Positions 21,633-35,062 of a stretch of DNA of 64,000 bases are shown one piece after another. Origin of the DNA: Parietaria judaica (Eukaryota; Streptophyta; Magnoliopsida; Rosales; Urticaceae). Where the stretch lies: NCBI GenBank assembly GCA_954871525.1, contig OX940871.1:21575086-21639085 (forward strand), in the 5' to 3' direction. The notes under the pieces are model-generated. The model saw only the letters and a list, made by a program, of their open reading frames with translations. It ran no database searches and had not been told where the DNA came from. The stretch's first letter is position 1, and each line of letters starts with the position of its first letter. The translations under genes and the position numbers were made by a program.

Positions 21633-24600
21633 TAATAAACTTGTTTAAACGAAGGAGAAAAGATTTCATTACAGATATGCTTTGGAGATCTTAATTACGA
21701 CGATGACATGTATTGCACACAGGTTTATTGGGTGATGATCTGCTTGTGTTATAGATAATGTGGAATATATAAGATACACTGCAAAATTACCGTCTCTATT
21801 ATAGGATATTAGTATACCTCTCCACATATATTATAAAGCAGAATTTCCACTGGGGAAAAGCATGCATATACATGATTTCCTTTTGCTTTTTATATGAGTG
21901 TGTTTGATTAAAGTAGTTGTTAGCTTTCCTTCCTACTAATCCCATTAGAAAAAGGACAATGATTTTCGAGTGCCACGACATAGAAGTTTATAATTGAAGT
22001 CATTGTCAGATCTGATCGAACATCTCAATGACTCGATATAATCACACTTTGATCGGATTAACTATAAACCGTATCTCAAATAATTATTTAAAAAGTAAAC
22101 TTGTTACACATAGTGAATTTTTACATTATTTAAACCATTATGAACAATGAGTGGGTGAAACTTGGATCCACAAAATATGTAGTGAATTTTTACATTATTC
22201 AAAAGGAAATCTACGAAGGACAGTACTTCCTATTGACTCGAAATTTAACTTTTAAAATGAATTCAAAATATTTTAGTTTTTAATTAAATTTATTATCATG
22301 AAGTTGATGTTTAATTTGATCGGTGCAATAGTTATCTGCTAAAAATATTATCACGTAAAATACGTTGGTATACCCGTAAAATAAGACCCTTAAGTGATTC
22401 TTGGATTTTTGAGTCGGGTTTTTTACTCAAACTTTAAATGAGACAACTAGTTGGTCAAATAATTTCATTACGATCTACATGATACCAAAATAAATTACTT
22501 ATTTATTAGTCATTATTGAGTATTTTAGATTTCTATCCTTGAAGTAGATTTCCGTTCTTATGACATACGAAAAATTGAAAAACGCTCGAAACAATGTTGT
22601 GTAAGCCCGGCAGGCGAGGACTTGGGTTTATCTTCATCATTTTAAAGCAAAGGTGGTGAATAAAGCGAAATGAGTCTAGTTTCTTTTAATAATTTGCAGG
22701 GCCTCTTTGTTGGAGACTATGTGTAAAGATTAGTGAAGGCCGAAAGAAAGATTTGGCTTCTTTCTACTATATATATTTTATTTTGTTGTACAAGAACAAA
22801 GGTGGGTTCATTAGAAATATATTGCTTATAACTTCAGTTCATGATACATGTATGTGAGAGTTTTACGCTCGGATTAGTGGGAGTAAGTAAGATATTGAGA
22901 AATTGATACGTGATAACTAAATAATATATAAGATTAACGACGCCACATTTTGGTTGGGTTTTTTACCTTTTTTGAGAAATTACATGGATCATTGCAACTA
23001 AACTAATGAAATTATTTGCTCGATCTTGGAGCGGGCATGATATTTGCTCGATCTTGTGCTTTTGCCTCGGCCGAGTTCGATTGAGTCCTTCCTCGTATGG
23101 GTAAGACACCTCTTCTTGGTTCTTCTTCCCCCTGTTATTATTCTTGGGCCGAGGAAGTTCCTATATGGGCCTCTTTGGGCCCGGAACCGAATTCGACCCC
23201 AACAACGTGTAACAAAAGTAATTATGTGTTGTTAAAATCTTACTTACGTTACCTTCTTTTTTTTTTTGCCACTGAAACTGTACATCGATCCTGCCGTAAG
23301 TACCAACTTTTATTCCGTTAAAGTATCTCCATTAAGTGACATTTGGTGCTCTGTGATTGGACCACCTGTGCTACAATTTCTCCAAATTTCAGCACGAGTT
23401 AAAAAAATTATACACTAATATTAATTCTGTTTATTTATACTAATAAACATTTTCTTTAAATCCTATTACTAATATTAATATTAGTGTACAAATTTCTATT
23501 TTAATTTAAGTGCTGAAATTTGAAAAGAAAAAAAAAAGTAAGTGTGATTTTTAAAAATATATAGGTACTTTTGCCACACTTAGCCCTTTAATTAATCATA
23601 ATTTGTATGAATATGTGTCTGTAGGAAGTGACTGACTATTTTAGACACAACAACTTCTATACAATTTTGAAGTGTATAAATCACCATTTCACTATTTTCT
23701 TATGGTGCAATATATAATATCTTACTTTTAAAAATCATATTAATTACACGCAGGCTTAATAGTAGGTAGATTATATTTGAGAAATAGTAGAAGATTGAGT
23801 TCTTTTGGTTGTTAGAACTTAGAATATTATTGTGATATATGTTAAATTCCACGCATATATGTTATTGGTGTTGTTTTATTGACAAGTGGGCAAATATTAG
23901 GCAAATAAAGTGGATGAAATGAAAGAGATGTTGACAAATTAATAATAAAGATGGAAATTTTATCAGTTTTTATGAAGCTTCGTAGCAACATGTCAAAAGA
24001 TAATTAAGTAGTGGACATAAAATAATTAGAGTTTTAAAATAATTCACTACTTTTTACCCAACACTAGGAAAACCACTTTCAAACGACTCTTCTTCAATCG
24101 TGCCCAGAAACCTTTTTTTTAATTAACTAACTAATTAAGCCAAGTATTATTCAATAATGCCTTAAGGGCTTTGACTTTGTGACTCTTTCCCCTAATTTCT
24201 TGAATGTGCAGGACACAGATATATAGTCTTTTTAAACCAAGGTACAAATACTATGTACTTACAAAAAACTGATGATCGGAAAACAAATAAATGAAATAGT
24301 CATTGATAGTTGATACGGTATACTGATGATCGGTATCAATATATATATATATACGCATAGACATATTATTTAAATAAATGTATTAATACTAAGTAAATAA
24401 TTTTTATACACCCGGATCGAGATTGGGCATTTTTTCTTAATTTGTTTACAATTAAAAAACCCTACAAAAATAATAATTATTAAAGACTAAAATATTAAGT
24501 GATTTCTCAGTTCTCGGTACATAGTCTTTCTTTTTTTTGGTAAACCGATAGATAGTTTTAGCTTAGGGACTAATTTATCAAATCCTAATATTACAAGGGA

Positions 24601-24705
24601 CTGACTTTTATGTGTCTTTTTTTGTGAAAAATAATCAGTCGCCGATATTTTTGCACTTTAATAGAGATTGAATTTTACTCGCAAATATGTATGCGTTCTA
24701 TAAAG

Positions 24706-24706
<1 letters not shown>

Positions 24707-24763
<57 letters not shown>
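24707..24763. repeat. (TA)n microsatellite
   Basis: An uninterrupted TA dinucleotide run of about 57 bases. Comparable tracts lie at 36821-36877, 40033-40065, 42490-42534, 58146-58170 and 59366-59415. Confidence 0.95.
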
Positions 24764-24765
<2 letters not shown>

Positions 24766-25519
24766 CCTCCATCATAATAAAACAAAAAACAAAAAAAAAA
24801 CCGCAAATTAAAATTATCATCCTTAATTCAGGAAAACCATACTCCAAGTTTTTCGCTTTGTTTTATTTTCGAAACCGGGATTTCCTAGCTTTGTTTCCAA
24901 TTTTTCCAGCATTAGGTAGTGATCCTCGCCACTAGGTCTAAGCTTAGTTTGCAAGTATGAAATAAGGTGGAAAAAGCCAATAATTGATGGGAAAAAAGTT
25001 ACACTCTTTTTGCTTTATTTTCTTTTTATTTTCTCTGGCTCTTGAAGGGTAAGGTAAAGCAGAAATGGGGACAAGGGACATTTTAGCACATGAGGAACTT
25101 GTCAATATAGTAATATTAATGCAAAATCTTGTACCACCAAAATGAAATAATATTTTCTAAGTTGCACTATTATATATATATATATATATTCGTTTCACGT
25201 TGTGTGGAGAATTTCCTAGACTTCAAGGCAAAGTATGAATCTAGAAAATTTATTATCAAATGAATAAAGTAACTCTTTCAAAGTCTAGTTTAGTTCTACG
25301 TTTATAATTTGAGAAAATATTAAGAATTTAAGTCGTTTAAAAACTAATAATTAAAATTTTGTAACTATGTCATAGGGTTGAAATTTGGAGTTCCTAGAAA
25401 ATAACTGCATGTTGGTGGCGGATTTACGTATTTCATATTTAAATATACATTAGAACCTCGTTAATTAATATTCGATAAATTAATAACCTCGATAAATAAT
25501 ATTTTTGTACGGTCTCGAC

Positions 25520-26458
25520 TGTAAGAACATTGTATTGTATTCCACATTTTGTGCTTGGTATTGTCACTGTGTGTAACATAAGTGATATGGAAGAATTTCC
25601 ATATATGGCACGTGCAAAAGATGTGGCTCAATCATTAAAAAGATCAAGACAATCAGAATAAAGTCAAGATGCTCAACTAGACGTGATATCTTAGCTGTTG
25701 GGAGATATTATCGCATTCATGGAGGTCATTTACTGCTGGAGATTTGATTGCTAGATTCGGACTGGATAAGGTTGTCATATGAGTTGTCGGAACAACTGTC
25801 AAAGCAACAACAGCGTTACTGACCAGGACCTTCATCAAAGTAATGTCCAAGATCTTCAGAGTTATTACCACGATCTTCATCATGTATCTGCATAATCAAA
25901 TAGTGGATTGCAGCAGCATCATCTTGACTACTTGTGATTGAAGATTGTCAATCATCCCTTAAATCATGCAAGATCGTGGAGCCCTTATTGTCTTATTTTG
26001 AAGCCATCTTGACCGGCTGTATAACCTTTGTTGGTTGTGGTTATCATTAGCACGTCAAATGTAAAATCTTCTCAAATGAAGTTGGAAGGTCTTGTGATCT
26101 CATTCGAGGAGTGACGACCGGTTGTTCGACGGTTGAAGCATCTAAGGCCGTTTCGAAAGAGGAGCACCATACCTTTTCCTGGAGTTGGATCACCAGTGGC
26201 GCCTGGTCTTGATGGGGAGTTATCTATTTCCTAGTGAAACTCATATAAGAATCATGTATAACCGTGTAACATTGTTAAATGTTTTCTAGTGCAATAAAGT
26301 ATCTGGTCAGTGCCCCGCAGAGTAGGTTCCCACGAGGAGTTTATGAACTGCGTTACCAAATATTGTGTTCTCACTTGTCTATTACTTTATGCGCATTTTT
26401 GGCAATTTGAGCGATTTTATTGTGTGTTGATATACTTGTCGTGACAATGCCTCTAACA
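25520..26458. mobile_element. LTR-like segment, probably solo LTR
   Basis: Begins TGTAAGAACATTG and ends GCCTCTAACA, with the inverted TG...CA termini of an LTR. Near the 3' end it has a stretch ending GAACTGCGTTACC, shared with the 20992 element. It interrupts a sequence in which ATTAATAACCTCGATAA (left) and ATTAATAACTTCGATAA (right) recur on the two sides. Flanking 5-mers do not match well (TCGAC and TCGTG). The ORFs inside are not recognisable. Confidence 0.45.
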
Positions 26459-27547
26459 TCGTGAGTATCAGTTTCACCGACTTTAATTAACATGACTAAA
26501 GTTTACCTTTATAAATTAATAACTTCGATAATATAATGAATCCTCTGGTCCCAACAATATACATGGTTATATGGGTATTAATTTCGTAAAAAAATAGTCT
26601 ATTTTATTTTATTTAACTCCAAAACAAAAATAATAAACACGAAAAACTTGTTTCCATGTTGGAATGACAAATACTAATCCCGGGCATTTCAGATAAATAC
26701 CATTTTTACGGATATCTAAAAAACGGTACTTACCCCGACAGGACAAAAAGTTGAACCTAATTCAGATCTGCAACCACTATACCGACAGCCCAATAGGAAA
26801 CAGTAATGTCGAATTATAGGCCCAATACCAAGCTTCTTTTATTGGATCAAATTAGTAATTACTATGCATTATATGAGAAAGTCCACTATGATTATTAATT
26901 CAAATCAAGGTTTTAAAAATTTTATTGTCTACGATAATGTTTCAAGTGATTTACTATAATTCTCTTTAAAACAGAAGACCATTTCTTGAAAACATTTTTT
27001 TATTATTATTATAAATATTTTTTCTCATTAATTTGTATAATCTAATCCCAAGTATTAATTTTTAGAAGTCTTACAAAATTTCGTTAGTAAACCCGTGCCC
27101 TTTCGATAATCCTACCGGACTTTTAAAAACCATTTCAAAAGCGATAATTAAATTCGGCATAATTTATCACCCCTACTATCATATGGTACCACACTCAAAA
27201 TTGTATTGACTTGTCAATAGGTTCACTTTTTTCAAACATCTCATTATGAATTGTCACAATAAAGCCTCAAGTGGCAACTTCACATCAAACCATGGTTAAA
27301 GTTACGAAATTTATCATACATACATACATTATATATATATATATATATATATATAGGTCTCATTACATAGATTCTACAAAGTCTTGAAAATCAAACATCT
27401 CATACGAAAGAAAGCCTCAAGTGGAAACAACTTCTTGTACATGGTTAAGGCTTAAAAGTCCCTAAAGTTCTACAACAACCCACAATCAAAAGACAAGTTA
27501 AGGGCTCTTTTCATCAAGTCTTGTATGTGAAGAAGCTCCATTGTTGC

Positions 27548-28604
27548 TCAATACGCCTCGTGATCCTACCAAACATAGAGCAAAAAGCACGTCAATATTA
27601 TCATAATCCATCAAAAGAAGCAAAGATGGGCACTTTTCTTTTGCTCTTTCCAAAACGAATTGACCATAATTGAAGAGGCTCACTTTCTTGGGGGTGATGA
27701 AATCAACGAACTTGTTCTTGCCTTTGCCATTGTTGGGAGACTTGGAGTGTTGGGTTTGGTGGTCTCCTCTGAACTTCTTGATTTGAGGTCTCACAAATCT
27801 GTCATACAAGAATGTAGCCCCTTTGAACTGAGGAAGAACCAACCATGCCACTAACACCAACTTCACTTCATACCATATAGGCAACCTAACCAAAACATAA
27901 AATTTTAAATACCATTATTAGCCAATCTAATAGTGTACAAACTAACGTTTTTCGAGTCGAAAAATTGAAATTCGTATAAAAATTTACAATTTACATAACA
28001 TAATATCTTTGGAGATATTTATGGAATTTTTTTCCGAATTCGCAAAATTTATAGGTTGAAATGCGGAACGGGCGGTAATCGGGCGAGTTTAACCCGGTTA
28101 AAGAATTGGGAAGCTGGTCGAATTTAACCCGGTGACCTTCTAAAAACGGACTATGCTCGGGTTTTTGTGTAATTAACAAACCCTTTTTTGTCAAAAACAA
28201 ATAAAGATAACTATTATTACCACTCTAGAGCAGGTTGAAGAACCATCTCCATTAGAGTGATGAACGAGTAGAGAATCCAGTAAGCAAGCCACTGTTCATC
28301 GTCCAGCTTCGACGTGCTTTCTATGGCCATAACCGAAGCATATCTACCAACAAAACAATTAATAAATCATTTAAATATTAATCACAACAATATTACTTCC
28401 AATAATCAGGAAAACAAAAAAAACACTTGAAGAGAGAGTCAAACGCTTGCTCACAAGGGATAAAGCAGAGTCAAACTTGGCCTGCAAATTCAAATAACCA
28501 AGAATGAGTTCTAATTTCTAAATAAATAAATAAATAAGACAAAAACAAGATCCATACCCGGCGACTGAGTGAACTTGAGTGAGAAAGGTCCAAAATTTTC
28601 CCAT
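27548..28604 (-). CDS. HVA22: HVA22-like ER membrane protein (TB2/DP1/HVA22 family)
   Basis: Five minus-strand exons: 28604-28558, 28481-28455, 28343-28221, 27885-27684 and 27565-27548. They total 417 bases, 138 residues plus TGA, with all introns GT-AG. HVA22 proteins are ABA- and stress-induced ER/Golgi proteins related to yeast Yop1 and human REEP, with reticulon-like membrane-shaping hairpins. Visible: GPSLTLLYPLYAS (16-28), ESTSKLDDEQWLAYW (33-47), a long hydrophobic hairpin (about 46-66 and 70-90), WLPIWYEVKL (66-75), VLPQFKGA (82-89), and a basic tail with the family C-terminus NKFVDFITPKK plus DHEAY. The small last exon is preferred over reading through to 27498, because GTGAGC follows the PKK codons and the spliced end restores the family's acidic-EAY terminus. 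It is closest to HVA22c/d/e-type members. Confidence 0.92.
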
Positions 28605-28721
28605 CTTTTTTGGAAATTTACTATGAAGAGATGATAAATGAAAGCAAAGGGTTTTGATTATGAAGAGATATTTTTGCAGTAGCAATGGGGAAGATAGGAG
28701 GGGTTACACTTACCGAGTCGG

Positions 28722-28800
28722 GTGTATTTATATACAAGACAGGAAGGGACACGTGGCAAGTTTGGGAGCTAGTATCGGATTCTGCCTTAAACGCGTCGAA
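28722..28800 (-). promoter_or_regulatory. HVA22 promoter: TATA box, ABRE/G-box and CE3-like motif
   Basis: TATATAAATA on the minus strand spans 28734-28725, about 120 bases upstream of the ATG. An ABRE-type G-box, GCCACGTGTC on the minus strand, lies at 28757-28748, just upstream of TATA. An ACGCGT core resembling coupling element 3 is at 28791-28796. An ABRE plus coupling element is the known ABA-response arrangement of the barley HVA22 promoter. Motifs are seen; ABA control is inferred. Confidence 0.65.
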
Positions 28801-29229
28801 CTGGAACTAGATTTAGCACCGTCCAATTGTACATCGTGATCATCTCATTTCTTTTCAATATAATAAGCTTGTGATTATCTCATTAAATTAAACGAGGGTT
28901 TTAATATTGAGTACAATAATTTGCAGTACGAGGGCGTCTGAATTTTCTAAATTTGTGCATTTTGCCATCGAGCTTCTGAACTTTGACACACACTAATATC
29001 CCTCATACGAATAAGAAAAAGTCAAAAAAAATATTAAGCAACGCATAACTCGTCATTAATAAATTGTATACTAAATCAATATCATTAGCTCTCAACGTTT
29101 TTAGTAACTTAAAATTTAAAACTATCAAAATTGAAATCAAATAAGATATTGATGAATTAATATTTTGCATATTACATAAATTACGAGCTCTTTAGACGAA
29201 GTCAAAACTCATTAACAAAGTCAAAGCGC

Positions 29230-30420
29230 ATTTACACAGTCTTAACTTATTCGGTGCGGCTCAGGTCCCGGAGGCCCAAAAACAGAATTCAAGAACAGAG
29301 TCCACATCCAAGAAGACGGTTCGGACGACCCGTTAAGGTTCTCATAACCTTGGGAGAGTCCCCGACCAAGGAGTTAGGAAACGAAGACATTATAAGACAC
29401 CCAGCTACTCGGAGAGGAATTCGGCGAGATAAGGGCGACCAAGGGAGTCTCAACAATCCTAGCCAACGACCCCCAAGGTCCCTAATGAACTAAGACGAAG
29501 ACGATAAGCCCCTACTCAAATGACGACGCCTTTATCAAGCGACAAGCCCCTCGTCAAATGAAAAACCCCTTGTCTTCGGTGAGCCCCTCGACAAAGAGCT
29601 ACCCCTCATCAATGTCCTCAGTGGGATAATATCTGTCAATAATTACAAGCAACGAGAAGAGCCAAGCTTACAAAAATCCTCGATGGGTCCCCAAGATTCC
29701 ACATGACTCAATATTATCACAAATTTTCTCTTAGAGCTTCTCTCTAGATTCGGAGTTTCTCTTTAGACTTCCAGGTTGCTGTCTCTCTCCACTTGGGAAA
29801 ATTTTCCCTTGTCCAGAGCTGACTGTCTCGACTCGTCGGGAAGTAGCCTACCGCGCTAACCAGGAATCCCATTAGGTTAGCAAGTCTCGCGACATAGCTC
29901 GTTTTAGATTTATTCTCTGCAACCCGTGTCGTATGAGAATCACCTCCACTTTCGGTCACGTCCTCGCTACACATGATAGTTAACACCAGCGCCGCCTAGT
30001 CAGGCATCCTCGCCGGTAATACCTTCGCCACACGCGACGGTCACCCTCGCACAGCCAATTCAGGTACAAATAGAGGTCGTTCCACTCGTTATAAATGATA
30101 GTTTCGACCTTTGTCAGAGACCATCGTCTCTTGAATTCACTAACCCTGAACTACGTGATGACCTGATCCCAAAAAGGTACTTAGGCAGACTTTCTATAAG
30201 TGACGAGATTCGGTATCATTTTTTTGTAGGTACTCCCTGCCAGTGGGTACTACCGAAGACGTCATTGGGATAGGAAAGCATCAGAAACTACTTGAAGCAT
30301 CACCGGAGACAAAGATTTCGCATTTAGCTAAGTCAAGTCATTAGTCGACCTCATTTACTCCACCTATGATCGCCCACGTGAGTATAGGCTCTTGCCTTGG
30401 GTCTAACCGTGGATCGAGTT
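29230..30420. mobile_element. GC-rich LTR-like retrotransposon block
   Basis: It stands out from the AT-rich surroundings by base composition. It contains the repeated words AAGCCCCT, CAAATGACGACGCC and AGCCCCTCG around 29505-29600, and a promoter-like TACAAATAGAGG near 30064. This is the texture of a long LTR or untranslated retrotransposon sequence. I could not place termini or a duplication. The ORFs in it match nothing I know. Confidence 0.3.
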
Positions 30421-31593
30421 CTACTGTTAGTCAAATTTTGTGCATTAAATTAGACGTGTTAGTAGGGGTGAATCTAGAACTGATAATTAAGATTTTTTTT
30501 TTTTTGTCTATGTTTCAAAAAATTGAGGATTTTTTTTGTATGGGTTCTAAAATTTCGCAGTTTTTTATTGAACCAAAACTGAGAAAAGAAATAAAATAGG
30601 AAAATAAACCGAGAGATAAACCGGGGACAAAATCCAAAAAAAATAATACAAAAATACTATGTCTGAATTATAATACATGTCTAATACATAAAAACATATA
30701 AAAAAAAAAAAACAAACAAACAAACAAGATACATAAAACATGTCTAACACATAAAACATGCAAAATAATAAGATCATATTATTTATTTTTTCTTTGATTT
30801 CGGTTTCTCCTTAGATACATATTGAAGGAGAGTAAGATAAAATTTTCACATCTAAGTGCTGGTAGCATATAAGCATAAACCTATTAGACTATCATGCCTA
30901 AATAAGTAGGGAAAAAAAATAATTTTGTGTATTACTGTCTTAAACTACGAAGCATTCTTATAATATCACACCAAATTAAAAATAGCAGAAATTGCCTCTT
31001 CTTCTAAAGGCTAAAATGAGATTACGCAATAAAAAATTTCATACTCGAAAATCACTACAACTAAGGTCTTAATGGGCTCTTTTACATAATAAATATTAGA
31101 AAGTTAATATCTATTTTTATATTCAATAAGATGCTAGTCTCAATTACTACTTCTCAACTAAATCTCTCTTCAGCACACAACTCTCTCAGTCAAAATCTAG
31201 GTTATCATAAGGATTAAGCGCTCAGCCTATGAAACGTTTGGTATTAAGAAAATCGATTTTAGTGTTTGGTCTAAAAAAGTGTTAAATTAATTTAGCAAAC
31301 AATTTTAAAATAAGGTTTGTCAGTTTTATAAAATTCATTTTTTAATTTTGAAATTTATTGAAGGGATATGCAAAGAAGTATTTTGTATTTTTCTGAGCTT
31401 AATGTCCGTAAAAATTATGAAAAAAAAATTCATGGTTATGATAAGGCGTATTTCTGTCAAAATCGAAAATAAAGTAAACAAAACTACACCAACACATAAA
31501 TGAGGGAGTGTTACTGCTAATACTAAATAATACGCAGTGCCCTATACTGCGTTATCTCTCGAGGGTACGCGAGGTGTTATGCTCTAGGAGAAG

Positions 31594-31702
31594 CCACGTG
31601 GTCATGTCCGTCACTGTAAGAGGTCGGCGACACGTGGCGAGAGAGTATTGGCTTAGACGTATGAGGCCGGTTAATAAAGCTAGACAAAATCTGACCCACG
31701 TG
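31594..31702. promoter_or_regulatory. Three perfect G-boxes without an adjacent gene
   Basis: CACGTG occurs at 31595-31600, 31631-31636 and 31697-31702, within 110 bases. No coding region follows within several hundred bases on either strand. They may belong to a transposon, an enhancer or a dead promoter. Confidence 0.4.
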
Positions 31703-32017
31703 TCTTTATGGTCTTGCTCGGTGTTCACAAGTGTTGCATGTTTAGGAATTGATGATGTAATTATGCACGAAACTTTGGCATAAAAAATGCTTATATTATA
31801 TTTATAAGAGGTCGGCAATTGAGAGAGAATAGCAATCTCGATAAAGTTAATATAAAATGATTTTGTGAGAATTACCAGACTTGGAGTGTCTCCACGTTAG
31901 CACACAACAATGACACAACACATTAAGATTATTTTATTATCTAAATTTATTGATCCAGTTGCTGTATTAACTAATTTTTGTGCTCAACTTTCTGTCATCA
32001 TTGGTGGTATTTGTTGA

Positions 32018-32726
32018 TGTGAATAATCACGATCAACCGTCACAAAGTGATAGTACTCTGTTTAGGATGAATACAATGACAGATCTTACCTGTACGAGAT
32101 AAAATCCACTTCGATGAACGAAACCACGAGATGAAGAATTTGTCAAGAGCTGAACAACAATAATGAACGTGTATATTTGATTGATTGCAAAGTGAATACA
32201 GAGTGAATGACTAGTGTAGAGTCTAGAACGAATTGTGTGTGCATTGGATTACTTCGTAGGCCTTTTTTATAGCCTGAATTACAACGTTTATCTCCTATAT
32301 TCTAGTAACGGCTAGTAGACTGGATAAATGCCTCCTCGCCTTTCCTATGATCACCATGCGTAAAACCTGGACGACGTGGTCTTCCATGCCTTTCCACGTG
32401 GGGGAGTTTGGATCGGTCATCGGATGGATAACGTGCCTGGTCTTCGGGGCTGATAGGTCTTTGGGGGGCTTATCTGGTCCTCCGTGGGCTTGGTCATCGT
32501 GGGCCTGGTCTTGATGATGACTTGGCCTTGTTTGACTGAGTTTCGGAGTGGATCCCTGATGGGCCTACGCTGTCGGGCTGTTCTTCGGGCTTCCAGAAAC
32601 GTTGTAAGGCCCGATTCCTTTTGGACTTGTGATACGAGTATGTCGTTTTTGAGGATATTCGTAGTTCGTTGAATTACGTTGTCGTTTTTGGGCGTGGGAT
32701 GAAATCCAGCATCATCAGTATTCACA
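32018..32726. mobile_element. LTR-like segment, minus orientation
   Basis: Termini TGTGAATA and TATTCACA are exactly inverted. On the minus strand a TATAAAAAAGG box lies near 32273, as expected for an LTR promoter. GC content is raised at 32320-32720. Flanking 5-mers do not match, so the ends or the class could be wrong. Confidence 0.4.
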
Positions 32727-34063
32727 CCCAGACTTCACTTCTTATTTTCAAGTGATGATATTTGTTCGAGGTAGAAATTTAAACTTTGATAGTTCTCCTC
32801 TCTTTTAATTGTTATGTAAATTTTGATATTTTCATTTATATTATTCCGAGTCTTGATTCTTATTTTGTTATTTTTTAGGTGCCAACTTAATTTAAATCCG
32901 GGTTCACTAAAAAAAAGTGAAGAAAAAAAATACAGGAAGAAAAAAAAAACTTAATTTCTTTTAATAAATTTAGCAACTGAATAATCAGTGCTAAATTAAA
33001 TTGATCTTGATAACGAAACATTAGCTGATAAATTCTAGTGACTGAATTCGCAATTGCTAAATTAGTAAATTTGTTTAGGAATATCATTGCATGTTCTCTT
33101 GCCCGAATATAGCTATCTTTTCGGCATTTTTTTTTAAATCAATCATTTTTTTATAAAAAAAAACTAAATTATTAATTGATATTTCCATAGATATAATTTT
33201 CAAGACTAATTTTAAGACAGACTATATTGAAACTTAAGTATTACACAGATGATATATGATTGTGCAACTAGGTAGGTTAGATATTCAATAATGTAATGTT
33301 TAAAACAATTAATATGTCAAACATACTCAAAACAATGTTAGTATATATTAGACTTGGGAGCGCACTCAACCAATAACTTTACTTGAATAATGTTTGCTAA
33401 GTTTGTAGTTTTCAATGGCTTTTCCATGATGTTTTGGACCATCAATATTAGCTTAGGCCCATTATAGGAAATGGCTTGTCTTTACAGGTAATTACTTGAT
33501 GAAGAGCCCCGGGTCTACTCTTTTCTTGGGCTATCGGGAAAAAAAAACGATTCAAAGGTTCGTTTTGTATATTTTCTGTGTTTAATTGTTTTTGTTTTAC
33601 AAAAATTTCATAATATACCATCAATATACCCGTAAATGGGATCGGCATGATCGCCAACGGGATTCCAAAATCTTATAAAAACTATTATCAATATACCCCA
33701 TAGATCCATCGACATACACAAAAAATTGGACATCGGGCGATTTTTCGTAAACGGGCTCGAACGCCTTGGGCCTGAACCAAATATATGTGTGTCATTTTTT
33801 TATTCCTTAGTTATAGATTTAAGAGAGTTATGCTTCAATTTAAAAACAGTCAGCACAAAACCTCAAATGGTGCTTTAGTTTCAATGTTATACTTTACCTT
33901 CATTTTAATTTTCAAAACTCAGTATTGCTCCTTATTTATAATTTTATAATTGTATCTTTATATACCTTATAATTTTATTTTTGACGAAAATACATTATCT
34001 ATCTTCCCAAAAGCCACACTTTTTATCAGTAGTCAAATTAAAGAGGGTATAATTTGATATTTA

Positions 34064-35062
34064 TGGCCCAGGCATTGCTGTGCTGTGTTCAGAATTGCTT
34101 TTAAAATATACTGCCAGAAGAAGTACTGTCAGAGAAAGTAATGCACTGTTTGGTTAATCAAAACAAAAAACAATTGGTTTTAAAAAAATTTCAGTTCAGT
34201 GTTTGGTAACCATTTTTACTTAATTAACTTCTAAATATCAAAAATATAAAAGTAGACATAAATAATATTTGTTAAATATTAATATTAATATAAAATTTTA
34301 AAAAATAATTTAAATAATATAATTATTCAATATATAAAAAGAAAAAAATATTTATTAGCTTGTTGTGCCTTTTGTGCTTTTAACTGACAAGAATTATAAT
34401 GAAAGTACCCATTTCTTTCATCCATGTTCCTTTTGTCCATGATAAAAAAATTATTACTTTTACCAACGAAAAAGAATTAGTACTTTAACTGTAATAATAA
34501 TATGTATCTGTTTTTTTATTTATTTACATTTACCTTCCAAAAAGAATTGTTACTTTAATTATAATAATTTAAGAATGTGAACATAAAATAGTTGTACTTT
34601 TACTATCTTAAAAAATTGGTACTTTAACTGCAATAGTAAAATATTTTGGTACTTTTACCATCCAATAGGAATTGGTATTTCAACCAAATAATTTTAAAAA
34701 AATGGACATAAAAATTGGTATCTTCACCATCCAAAAAGAATTGGTACTTTAACCACAATAATTAAAAAATATAGACATAAAAATTGAGACTTTTACCACT
34801 TAAAAAGAATTAAAATCTTAACCGCAATTATAATATGTATTTTTGGTACTTTTACCATCTTAAAAAAATTATGGGGATAGATAATACGAAAAGCAAAAGT
34901 AGATTCTACCAAAAGCATGTATAACTTGCTTTTGAATTTTGCCTATCCAAAAGTTAAACTTTTTACTGAAGTGCTTCTAGTGTAGCTTACCAAACACATA
35001 TATTAACTTAAAATTCTAAAAAAAGCAAAATCACCTAATAATAAGCAATGCCAAACGGGCCC
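34064..35062. mobile_element. MITE of about 1 kb with GGGCCC termini and internal tandem repeat
   Basis: Left end GGCCCAGGCATTGC and right end GCAATGCCAAACGGGCCC are inverted. The reverse of the right end reads GGGCCCGTTTGGC, which I associate with PIF/Harbinger-like MITEs. From about 34440 to 34870 the interior is a degenerate tandem repeat of a roughly 60-base unit with the words TTGGTACTTTTACCATC and AAAAAGAATTGGTAC. The target duplication is not clear. Confidence 0.55.

Larger units (their letters stand above)
19756..27547. other. Intergenic region rich in transposon relics and microsatellites
   Basis: Nearly 8 kb with no gene I can support. It holds a tandem duplication (20081-20308), a small MITE (20468-20790), two LTR-like segments (20992-21632 and 25520-26458), a pure (TA)n tract (24707-24763) and shorter TA tracts (19982-20006, 25171-25189, 27330-27355). 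A GC-richer stretch at 23030-23180 looks like a transposon fragment but has no clear ends. Confidence 0.45.

Noticed and set aside
25904..25924. GCAGCAGCATCATCTTGAC resembling a miR172-related site
   Set aside because: The match to miR172 or its target is incomplete, there is no hairpin partner, and it lies in an LTR-like segment.
27498..27683. Unspliced read-through C-terminus of the HVA22-like ORF
   Set aside because: GTGAGC directly follows the PKK codons, and a downstream exon (27565-27548) restores the family terminus with EAY. The read-through tail matches nothing.
31052..31064. CACTACAACTAAGG as a CACTA transposon end
   Set aside because: A single short match with no inverted partner or flanking 3-bp duplication.
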